From NCBI GenBank assembly GCA_944382885.1, contig CALWNT010000058.1, positions 1-37,788 on the forward strand: a DNA stretch of 37,788 nt, given 5' to 3'. The stretch comes from an uncultured Clostridia bacterium (GTDB lineage: Bacteria > Bacillota > Clostridia > Oscillospirales > Ruminococcaceae). Positions 31,359-37,788 of the stretch are shown piece after piece. Under the pieces are notes generated by a model, which had not been told where the DNA came from, did no database searches, and saw nothing but the letters and a program-made list of their open reading frames with translations. Within the stretch, counting starts at the first letter, position 1. Every line of letters begins with the position of its first letter. Made by a program: the position numbers and the translations under genes.

Positions 31359-32488
31359 ATCAATACTATAACCCGGTCAAAACCATCCAGGGAGCGGGCT
31401 GTTTCAACCGATTGCCGGAATTGCTTCAGGAAATGGAGTTAAAAAACAGACGGGTGCTTGTTTTAGCCTGGAGCGAAACGGCATTAGAGCATACCGTATT
31501 TTCAGAGCTTCAGAAGATCCAACAGCCCTTTTCGATCCAGACGGTAGTCTTTGAAGCGTCGAATCCTACCGTGGAACAGCTCTTTGCGGTTTATCAGCAA
31601 ACCAAGGATTTTGCTCCTGACGCAGTAGTCGCTATCGGGGGCGGAAGCATTCTGGATGTGGGGAAATCCCTGTGCTGTCTGTATGGAAAAGAAGTGGGCA
31701 GCGAGGATGAACTGCGGGAACTGATCCAGAACAAGGGCTACGGGCATCCGAATGCACGCTGGATCGGCGTCCCCACAACAGCAGGGACAGGCAGTGAAGT
31801 GACCTGTTGGGCGACCATTTGGGATCCGAGCAAAGACGCGAAACGCTCTGTGGAAAGTCAGGAAAACTACGCTTATGCGGCCTTGGTAGATCCGCAGCTC
31901 ACCGAGGGAATGCCGTTGAAACTTGCCGTATCGTCCGCATTGGACGCGGTAGCTCATGCAGTGGAAAGCTACTGGGCCAACGGGACCAATTGTGTGTCAC
32001 GTGCGCTGGCGCTTCAGGCGATTCGCTTTATTATGGGGCATTTGGAAGATTTGCTTTCCGAAAAGCCCGGCGCCCATGATGCGATGGCTCAGGGCAGCAT
32101 GCTGGCAGGGCTTGCGTTCAGCAACACCAAGACCACGGCATGTCACTCGATCTCCTACCCTTTGACGATGCACTACCACATTCCCCACGGCGCCGCGGTA
32201 AGTATGCTGCTGGCTCCGGTGCTTGAAATGAATGCGTCCAGCGTGGAAGGACTGCCGGAATTATTAAAGGCATTGGGCGTAACAGACGCCGGGATGCTGA
32301 AGGAACGCATCAGCGACTTTTTGATCCGTTCCGGTCAGTCGGCTACGCTTCAGGAGTGGGGCGTGAAACAGGAAGAGCTTTCTCATTTGGCGGAATTGGG
32401 TATGACCAAAGGTCGTGCTGACAACAATCCGGTAGAACTTACGGCGCAGAAAATAAAAGGCATATTGAATTCTATCTATTCGAAATAA
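31355..32488 (+). CDS. iron-containing alcohol dehydrogenase, probably acting on phosphonoacetaldehyde/2-hydroxyethylphosphonate
   Basis: 377 residues, group III (Fe-dependent) ADH. N-terminal nucleotide domain with AIGGGSILDVGKSL and GVPTTAGTGSEVT, then the metal-binding helical domain with Asp/His ligands in SALDAVAHAVESYW, TTACHSISYPL and HIPHGAAV. The sequence resembles phosphonoacetaldehyde reductases. Translation is coupled to phnX by the ATGA overlap. In a catabolic operon the sensible direction is oxidation of 2-hydroxyethylphosphonate to phosphonoacetaldehyde for PhnX. Alternatively it reduces the released acetaldehyde to ethanol. Substrate is inference. Confidence 0.85.
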   Translation: MNQYYNPVKTIQGAGCFNRLPELLQEMELKNRRVLVLAWSETALEHTVFSELQKIQQPFSIQTVVFEASNPTVEQLFAVYQQTKDFAPDAVVAIGGGSILDVGKSLCCLYGKEVGSEDELRELIQNKGYGHPNARWIGVPTTAGTGSEVTCWATIWDPSKDAKRSVESQENYAYAALVDPQLTEGMPLKLAVSSALDAVAHAVESYWANGTNCVSRALALQAIRFIMGHLEDLLSEKPGAHDAMAQGSMLAGLAFSNTKTTACHSISYPLTMHYHIPHGAAVSMLLAPVLEMNASSVEGLPELLKALGVTDAGMLKERISDFLIRSGQSATLQEWGVKQEELSHLAELGMTKGRADNNPVELTAQKIKGILNSIYSK

Positions 32489-32529
32489 TCTAAGAGTAAA
32501 CGTGTAATTGAAAGGAACCGTGAATCGTG

Positions 32530-33468
32530 ATGAAGCACAGGAAAAAATTATTGGGAATTACTTTAACAGCTTTGATGACTCTTTCCCTGTTTGGCGGCTG
32601 CGGCGCTGGAGAAAAATCAGCAGATGCCAACGGCCCCGGCGGCGAGGACGGCGTATTCACCATCGCTTATGCCCCCAACGAATCCACCACGGAAAGCGCC
32701 GACGCCCGCAACGGTCTGGCAAAGGATTTGAGCGAAGTGCTGGGCTGTGAAGTAGAAGAAATTCAGGCAAGCGACTACAATGCAATTATCGAAGCCCTTC
32801 GTACCGGAAAAGCAGATATGGCGTACATGGGTTCTCAGGCGTTGGCTTTGGGCGTAGAACGCACTGATTTGGAACCGATTGTAATGAAGGCAGAGGACGG
32901 AGATCCGGAGAAAGCCGTTTATCACTCCGTGCTGATTGCAAGCAGCGACAACGACGCAATCAACTCTATCGAAGACATCAAAGGCAAGACAATGGCCTTT
33001 GTGGACCCGGATTCCACCTCCGGCAACCTGGTGCCCACCGCGGAAATTATCCAGGCATTTCCAGATGAGGAGCTCAATTCGGACATCCTGCACACCAACG
33101 GAGACTTTTTTGAGGCAGTCAGCTTTTCCGGCTCACATCAGGCAGGGCTGCAGGCAGTCATTAAGGGAGATATTGATGTCGTTCCCATTTCCGACCAGAT
33201 TCTCGCCTCTGAGATTGCCCATGGAAATGCATCTGAAGGAGATGTAAAAATCATTCACGAGTCAGGCGCAATTCCAGCAGAGGCTATGGTAGTAGGAGAA
33301 CACGTCAACCAGGAAACACGGGATAAACTGACCGAGTTTTTGACTTCCTACGACAATGAAGACTATTTCACCGACGTCATTAAGGTGCCCGGGGCTCGCT
33401 TTATTGCATGTGACATGAGCGATTATGAAGACATTATTGAGCTGAATAAGATTATCAACGAATTCTAA
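32530..33468 (+). CDS. phnD: phosphonate ABC transporter substrate-binding lipoprotein PhnD
   Basis: 312 residues. A lipoprotein signal peptide with lipobox LFGGC anchors it outside the membrane. The mature part is a PhnD/TauT-like periplasmic-binding fold: FTIAYAPNES, YNAIIEALRTGKADMAYMGS, DPDSTSGNLVPTAEI (the Ser/Thr phosphonate pocket region) and HQAGLQAVIKGDIDV. It hands the phosphonate to PhnE. Start at the ATG 32530 or the GTG just before; AAAGGA is rather far, so initiation may be modest. It follows the ADH by 41 nt in the same operon. Confidence 0.92.
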   Translation: MKHRKKLLGITLTALMTLSLFGGCGAGEKSADANGPGGEDGVFTIAYAPNESTTESADARNGLAKDLSEVLGCEVEEIQASDYNAIIEALRTGKADMAYMGSQALALGVERTDLEPIVMKAEDGDPEKAVYHSVLIASSDNDAINSIEDIKGKTMAFVDPDSTSGNLVPTAEIIQAFPDEELNSDILHTNGDFFEAVSFSGSHQAGLQAVIKGDIDVVPISDQILASEIAHGNASEGDVKIIHESGAIPAEAMVVGEHVNQETRDKLTEFLTSYDNEDYFTDVIKVPGARFIACDMSDYEDIIELNKIINEF

Positions 33469-33494
33469 GGAAAGAGGAAGATAGGAGAATAAAG

Positions 33495-34301
33495 ATGGAA
33501 CCGATTTTAAAATTTGACCGGGTATCCAAACACTATCCCAACGGTGTACACGCACTCAAGGAGGTTTCTCTGGAAGTGACAGAAGGGGAATTCATTTCCG
33601 TGATCGGCCCTTCCGGCTCCGGAAAATCCACGCTGCTGCGGGCAATTAACCGCTTGATCCCCATTAGCGGCGGTACGGTGTGGCTGGATGGCCAGACCGT
33701 CTCCAATCAGCATGGAAAAGGACTGCGGGAGCAGCGCAGAAAAGTCGGCATGATTTTTCAGAACTATAATCTGGTCTACAGCCTGTCGGTATTGCAGAAT
33801 GTGCTGCACGGACGTTTGGGATATATGAATGGCTTTCAGGGCGTATTTGGGCTGTATCGGGAAAAGGACAAGCGGGAAGCGCTGGATTTGTTAAAGGAAT
33901 TAGGCTTGGAACAATTCAGCTATAACAGGGCTTCCGATTTGTCCGGCGGACAGAAACAAAGAGTCGGAATTGCCCGGGCAATTATGCAGAATCCAAAACT
34001 GCTGCTGTGCGACGAACCCATCGCTTCTTTGGACCCCTCCAGTGCCAAAACGATTATGGAATTACTGCGGGACATGACCCAAAAAAGGAATATTGCCTGT
34101 ATTGTCAATCTTCATCAGCTGGATGTAGCTTTAAAATATTCTACCCGTATCATTGGCTTATCCAAGGGAGAAATTGTTTTTGACGGGACTCCGGCGCAGC
34201 TGAATGACGAGATGATCGAAAAAATCTACGGGACTTCCCGGGAAAACTTAATGATAGGAGGCAATGACGATGACAAAGCGGATACCGCTGATTGCGCGTG
34301 A
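33495..34301 (+). CDS. phnC: phosphonate ABC transporter ATP-binding protein PhnC
   Basis: 268 residues; ATPase of the phosphonate importer on the inner membrane face. Walker A GPSGSGKST, Q-loop IFQNYNLV, signature LSGGQKQR, Walker B LLLCDEP, H-loop VNLHQLD. VFGLYREKDKREAL is typical of PhnC. An AGGAG site lies about 10 nt upstream. The next gene starts inside its 3' end. Confidence 0.95.
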   Translation: MEPILKFDRVSKHYPNGVHALKEVSLEVTEGEFISVIGPSGSGKSTLLRAINRLIPISGGTVWLDGQTVSNQHGKGLREQRRKVGMIFQNYNLVYSLSVLQNVLHGRLGYMNGFQGVFGLYREKDKREALDLLKELGLEQFSYNRASDLSGGQKQRVGIARAIMQNPKLLLCDEPIASLDPSSAKTIMELLRDMTQKRNIACIVNLHQLDVALKYSTRIIGLSKGEIVFDGTPAQLNDEMIEKIYGTSRENLMIGGNDDDKADTADCA

Positions 34302-35070
34302 TTTAAAACAGCTTTATACTGTTTTTTTAATCGTTGCGATCGTCTTGTTCGCCGTATGCAGTTATCTCACGAATTTCAACGTGATGACTTTGATTGCGAA
34401 CGGAGACGCTTTTTGGGAATTTATCACCGAAGATTTTCTCCCCCCTGCTCTGCCGAAATCCAGCAGAATTCCCGGCATTTTATCCAGTGTTCTGGTAACG
34501 CTGGCTCTGGCGATGTCCGCCACGACAATCGCCGCTATCCTGGCCTTTTTTGTATCGTTGTTTGGCAGTGAGAAGGTTTCCCCTTTTCCAAAAGCTGCAA
34601 AATTTGTCCGCGGGTTCGCCACCTTTCTCCGGAATATCCCGGCTCTGGTCTGGGCGTTTATCCTGTTCTCCTCTTTGGGGATTGGCACAGGGGTAGGCTT
34701 CGTGGCTTTGTGTATTACCAGCTTTGCCTTTATGGTGCGGGCCTTTGTAGAGACGATGGAAGACGTCTCCCAGGATTGTGTGGAAAGCTTGCAGGCCGTA
34801 GGGGCGACCTTCCCCCAACGGGTATCTCAGGCGATTCTCCCCTCCTGCCTGAGCGGCTTTTTATCCTGGTTTTTATATTGTGTGGAAATCAATATCCGTG
34901 CGTCCACCATCGTCGGCATGGTCGGAGGCGGCGGGGTAGGCTTAACCTTATTTTCCTATATCAAAGGCTTTCAGTATGACATTGCGCTGAGTATCATTTT
35001 GTTAATTGCGGTGATGGTGATCGTAGTAGATCAGGTGACCGGTAAGCTGCGAAAGGAGATCTTGAAATGA
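34270..35070 (+). CDS. phnE: phosphonate ABC transporter permease PhnE (first)
   Basis: 266 residues from the ATG at 34270, chosen over 34264 because AGGAGG lies 8 nt before it. About six hydrophobic segments; the EAA-type coupling loop is seen as SLQAVGATFPQRVSQAILP, and ASTIVGMVGGGGVG follows as in PhnE. It overlaps phnC by about 30 nt. With the next gene it forms the membrane pore of the importer. Confidence 0.93.
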   Translation: MTKRIPLIARDLKQLYTVFLIVAIVLFAVCSYLTNFNVMTLIANGDAFWEFITEDFLPPALPKSSRIPGILSSVLVTLALAMSATTIAAILAFFVSLFGSEKVSPFPKAAKFVRGFATFLRNIPALVWAFILFSSLGIGTGVGFVALCITSFAFMVRAFVETMEDVSQDCVESLQAVGATFPQRVSQAILPSCLSGFLSWFLYCVEINIRASTIVGMVGGGGVGLTLFSYIKGFQYDIALSIILLIAVMVIVVDQVTGKLRKEILK

Positions 35071-35912
35071 ATTTGAATTCCAATGAAACTGCTTTCGAGA
35101 TCAATTTAAAACCGGCCGTAGCCAAACGCACGGCGCGTATCCCGGTAAAATGCAAACAGAAGAACCGGTTTATTCCCGTTTTTCTCGGCACAGTTGCCGT
35201 TTTGACCATTTTGAGTTTATGGTATCTGGAAATCGACTGGGGCAAAATGGCCTCCCGTATTCCGGATGTGGGAGAGGTATTCTGGGATCTGGCCCACCTG
35301 GATTTTGCCAATATGGATTTGGTGTTCTCTTCGTTGGTCGAGACCATTTCTATTGCGGTGCTATCCCTGTTATACAGTTTGATTTTGGGAATTATCTTCG
35401 GAATGCTGGCCGCAAAAAATGTATTTCGGATACCAGTCCTTTCGGTGGTCACACAGTCGTTTTTCACTTTTTTACGGGCTGTGCCTACCCCGGTGTGGGT
35501 GCTTTTGATGCTGGTATGCCTCGGGATGGGTCCTGAAGCCGGTGTAGCCGGTCTCTGCGTCCATACCACAGCATTCTTTACCAAGTCCTTTGCCCAGAGC
35601 TTTGAGAATATCCCCGATGAAACCATCGAGGCGTTGGAAGCGACAGGGGCAAATCGCCTGAGCATTTTTACCAATGCCATTCTGCCGGCGGCGTTGCCCC
35701 AGATTGTGGCTTGGGCCGGCATGCGGTTGGAAACCAACTTTTCAGAATGCGCAATTCTCGGTATGGTAGGAGCCGGAGGAATCGGCTATGTCATTTCAAA
35801 CAGCCTGCAGGGATATGATTACGGGACTGCCGGCGTTGCGATTTTGCTGGTTTTTCTAGTTGCATACTGTATCGAACGAATCTTTGTCAGAATCAAGAAA
35901 AAATTCTCTTAA
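35067..35912 (+). CDS. phnE: phosphonate ABC transporter permease PhnE (second)
   Basis: 281 residues, coupled to the first permease by an ATGA overlap. A hydrophilic N-terminus (about 1-35), then about six membrane segments. The coupling loop is ALEATGANRLSIFTNAILPAALP and the later part has ECAILGMVGAGGIG. Two different PhnE-type permeases next to PhnC and PhnD indicate a heterodimeric pore. A strong terminator follows 15 nt after the stop. Confidence 0.93.
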   Translation: MNLNSNETAFEINLKPAVAKRTARIPVKCKQKNRFIPVFLGTVAVLTILSLWYLEIDWGKMASRIPDVGEVFWDLAHLDFANMDLVFSSLVETISIAVLSLLYSLILGIIFGMLAAKNVFRIPVLSVVTQSFFTFLRAVPTPVWVLLMLVCLGMGPEAGVAGLCVHTTAFFTKSFAQSFENIPDETIEALEATGANRLSIFTNAILPAALPQIVAWAGMRLETNFSECAILGMVGAGGIGYVISNSLQGYDYGTAGVAILLVFLVAYCIERIFVRIKKKFS

Positions 35913-35926
35913 TTTTCCTTTCTTTT

Positions 35927-35962
35927 AAAAAGGGGGAACGGCACTGCCGTTCCCCCTTTTTC
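35927..35962. terminator. bidirectional terminator between the phosphonate operon and the kinase-like gene
   Basis: AAAAAGGGGGAACGGC / GCCGTTCCCCCTTTTT around a 3-nt loop. The A and T runs allow function for the plus-strand operon and the convergent minus-strand gene. Confidence 0.9.
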
Positions 35963-35978
35963 ATTTAAAGCCGCACCT

Positions 35979-36599
35979 CTATTCCGGCTTGGAATTTCTG
36001 AACCAGGCTGAGGAATAGTCTGCGAGAATCGGGACAATGGATTTGATATTCACTCCTGTCGTATTGACACAGAGATGATACTGATTTTTATCTCCCCAAT
36101 CCGTATTTAAAAACATCCGGTGATACTGGAAACGTCTGGAGTCCACTTTCCTGATCATTTTTTTCATCTCCCGGGGACTTAGGTTTTCTTCTTCCTTGGC
36201 GTATTTCTGACAGCGTTTTATTTTATGTTCCATGTCGGCGTAGATAAACATTTTGAAGGGATGGAACTCGGATAAAATCACATCCGCCGCTCTCCCAACA
36301 ATCACGCAGTGGGAGGCTGAAGCGATTTCTTTCAGAAAGCGTTGTTTTTCCACGAGAATATCCACCTGCTGTTTCATCGCGTAGGAATCCCCAAAGGTCC
36401 TTCCGAAATGGAGGGGAATGTTCATCAGCATTTCCTGATCCATTGCATGTGCCACATAGTCTACATCCATGTTCATTCGTTCGGCAATACTGATCTCGAT
36501 TTCCCTGTCGTAGTAGGTGTAGCCCAGGATGTCTGCCAGACGCCGTCCGATTTCCCGTCCTCCGCTGCCGAATTCTCGGCTGATTGTAATAATATTCAT
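35979..36599 (-). CDS. cytidylate-kinase-like family protein
   Basis: 206 residues, P-loop kinase fold of the Cytidylate_kin2 (AAA_26) family common in clostridia. The phosphate loop is ISREFGSGGREIG, then YYDREI, CVIVGRAADVIL, the lid region RMFLNTDWGD and the C-terminal YHLCVNTT. It is not the essential Cmk; its true substrate is not known. The ATG follows GGGGAGG. It shares the terminator with the phosphonate operon and is otherwise single. Confidence 0.85.
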   Translation of the reverse strand: MNIITISREFGSGGREIGRRLADILGYTYYDREIEISIAERMNMDVDYVAHAMDQEMLMNIPLHFGRTFGDSYAMKQQVDILVEKQRFLKEIASASHCVIVGRAADVILSEFHPFKMFIYADMEHKIKRCQKYAKEEENLSPREMKKMIRKVDSRRFQYHRMFLNTDWGDKNQYHLCVNTTGVNIKSIVPILADYSSAWFRNSKPE

Positions 36600-36655
36600 C
36601 TGAAACCTCCCCTTACTTGTTGTATTTTATAATTATGCCGCCGTATCCGGTTGAT

Positions 36656-36915
36656 TCAGTTCACGGCGCATTTTTTGAGAATAATTAACGATAAAATGCC
36701 GGCGAGAATAGAAGTACCCGCAAAATTCAGCCAGATTCCGGTGAGGCCAAACGGCCAAAACACGCCGATTAAAATAACCGGGAAAATAAGTGCTGTGGAA
36801 ACAGAAATAAGAGATGCCGCCAAAGGCTTTTCAATCGCCAGCATATAGCTTTGAGTGGCAAAGGAAAACCACCGTGTAACATAAGCTCCCGTTACGGCGT
36901 GGATACCAAAGGCTT
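36656..36915 (-). pseudogene. 3' remnant of a MATE-family efflux transporter
   Basis: The last 85 or so codons read like the C-terminus of a MATE (NorM/DinF-type) transporter: VTRWFSFATQSYMLAIEKPL followed by hydrophobic helices LIFPVILIGVFWPFGLTGIW and ILAGILSLIILKK. Beyond about 36915 the minus frame turns into the reverse of conjugative-element genes, so the first four fifths are missing. The right-hand limit is approximate. Confidence 0.65.
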
Positions 36916-37075
36916 TGATTTTTCCAGACTGCCCAGAGAGTATGACGGAATGGATACGCAGGTATTTAAGGGAGAGCTTGGTACAATGCGTGATGTTCTG
37001 GGTGAAATCCAGAACGATATGTATAAGAGTATGGAGAAAAACAAGTCTGCAAGGAACAAAGAACAGGAACGCTAA
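36905..37075 (+). pseudogene. 5'-truncated gene of a conjugative element
   Basis: About 55 codons from KGFDFSRLPREYDG to the stop (KNKSARNKEQER). The sequence is polar and helical with a basic tail and reads as the C-terminus of a longer protein that precedes VirD4-type genes in clostridial integrative elements; I cannot name it with certainty (relaxase-like proteins often lie here). Upstream the frame runs into the MATE remnant, so the front is lost. The next gene follows at once. Confidence 0.5.
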
Positions 37076-37090
37076 TCGGAGGTGCAGCTT

Positions 37091-37288
37091 ATGAAAGAAG
37101 AACGATACCATATCGCACTTGATAAGTACGATAAAAATATCGTTATCAATGCGCTCAACAACCTGAGAAATCGGCAGATACAGGAGGAACGCCCCACCGA
37201 GCCTGTTGATGAGCTGATTGACAAGGTAGCGAACGCACCGACCAGAAAGGTCAAGGTTGTTCCGTGCAGGTGCAATGAGGAACGATGA
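37091..37288 (+). CDS. small conserved protein upstream of the coupling protein
   Basis: 65 residues: MKEERYHIALDKYDKNIVI, then a basic, charged helix and EPVDELIDKVANAP. No domain recognised. The ATG at 37091 has GGAGG 8 nt before it. It overlaps the coupling-protein start by 14 nt, so both are translated together; small genes of this kind commonly precede VirD4-like genes in clostridial conjugative elements. Confidence 0.6.
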   Translation: MKEERYHIALDKYDKNIVINALNNLRNRQIQEERPTEPVDELIDKVANAPTRKVKVVPCRCNEER

Positions 37289-37788
37289 CAAAAAAACGGG
37301 CTTAATCATTTCTGTCTGCGGTATTGTTCCTGTTATATGGCTTGCCTTGATGACAGCACCCTATGTGGGTGGAGGTTTAGTTGAAATAATCCGAGGTCTG
37401 CCCGTGGCAATGGGCAATCCGTTTCAAATAACGGTGTGTGAGGACAGCGTAAAGACTGTCCTTGTTTTTTTGCTTGCCTACGCTATGGGTATCGGCATTT
37501 ATTTCTCTACACGCAGGAACTACCGCAGGCGTGTGGAACACGGCTCGGCTAAATGGGGCGATGCGGGGACTTTGAACAAGAAATACCGTGATAAAGACCC
37601 GTCCGCAAATAAGCTGCTCACCCAGAATGTCCGCATAGGCTTAGACGGGAAAAAGCACCGCCGCAATCTGAATATTTTGGTCTGCGGCGGCTCTGGTGCG
37701 GGAAAAACAAGGTTTTTCTGTAAGCCGAACGCAATGCAATGCAATACCTCAATGGTAATTTTAGACCCGAAAGGCGAAATTGTCCGTG
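37275..37788 (+). CDS. VirD4/TraG-type conjugative coupling protein (cut by window edge)
   Basis: 171 residues visible. Two N-terminal membrane segments (about 9-30 and 55-75), then the start of the motor domain with HGSAKWGDAGTLNKK, LTQNVRIGLDGK, Walker A CGGSGAGKT and ILDPKGEI. This is the usual N-terminal half of type IV coupling proteins, which feed DNA-relaxase complexes to the conjugation pore. The ATG at 37275 has AGGTG close by. It continues past the window. Confidence 0.88.
   Translation, partial: MRNDDKKTGLIISVCGIVPVIWLALMTAPYVGGGLVEIIRGLPVAMGNPFQITVCEDSVKTVLVFLLAYAMGIGIYFSTRRNYRRRVEHGSAKWGDAGTLNKKYRDKDPSANKLLTQNVRIGLDGKKHRRNLNILVCGGSGAGKTRFFCKPNAMQCNTSMVILDPKGEIVR

Noticed and set aside
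36926-37309. minus-strand frame upstream of the MATE remnant as the rest of the transporter
   Set aside because: The predicted protein there is only the reverse of the conjugative-element genes and does not continue MATE-type sequence.
1-37788. CRISPR array or phage structural genes
   Set aside because: No regular spaced repeats and no capsid, tail, portal or terminase-like frames are visible.

Overview
The window looks like chromosome of a low-to-mid GC member of the Bacillota, most likely a Clostridia (Lachnospiraceae/Oscillospiraceae-like) gut anaerobe. Pointers are strong AGGAGG-type ribosome sites, sigma-A-like promoters, KtrAB, LuxS, a LysM-G5-M23 wall protein, a Tn916-type integrase and a clostridial conjugative-element fragment. 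This placement is inferred from gene content only. The polysaccharide region is visibly more AT-rich than the phosphonate operon and the conjugative fragment to its right.

Layout. (1) 1-2564: a truncated LysM-G5-M23 wall hydrolase (minus) with WalR-like boxes; luxS (minus) behind a structured leader; tRNA-Arg(ACG) with its own promoter and terminator. (2) 2917-6277: two adjacent ABC half-exporters, a possible gene remnant and a terminator. (3) 6584-22458, all minus strand: a large surface-polysaccharide locus read from right to left. It encodes UDP-galactopyranose mutase (glf), two GlfT2-like galactofuranosyltransferases, a GT2 protein with an MptE/GT42-like C-terminal domain, a CMP-sugar-acid synthetase, a pyruvate-aldolase-type enzyme fused to a second domain, three paralogous three-domain SGNH-like/left-handed-beta-helix proteins, a KdsC-like phosphatase and galU. 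Most junctions are 0-20 nt or overlapping, so glf-to-phosphatase is probably one operon. (4) 22459-25960: the operon's promoter region, an IS3-family remnant lodged inside a former terminator, a Tn916-type integrase with arm-like repeats, and a second tyrosine-recombinase-like protein that has lost its catalytic residues. (5) 25989-28331: ktrB-ktrA potassium uptake behind an attenuator-like leader. (6) 28400-29254: an unrecognised membrane-anchored protein. (7) 29424-35962: a DeoR regulator and a phosphonate operon (phnX, Fe-alcohol dehydrogenase, phnD, phnC, two phnE). (8) 35979-37788: a cytidylate-kinase-like protein, the 3' remnant of a MATE transporter, and the start of a conjugative-element fragment ending in a VirD4-type coupling protein.

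How the genes may work together. Glf and the two GlfT2-like enzymes point to a galactofuranose-containing glycan. The aldolase, KdsC-like phosphatase and NeuA/KdsB-like cytidylyltransferase together suggest a CMP-activated 3-deoxy-ulosonic acid, but no NeuB- or KdsA-type synthase is present; the DRE-TIM aldolase probably takes that role. The GT2 protein's C-terminal domain could be the transferase for the CMP sugar. The three SGNH/LbH proteins are likely O-acetyl (acyl) transferases or related modifiers. This aldolase-based ulosonic-acid route with tandem modifiers is the best candidate for an undescribed system here. In the phosphonate operon, PhnX plus an Fe-ADH and no PhnW suggests use of 2-hydroxyethylphosphonate rather than 2-aminoethylphosphonate.
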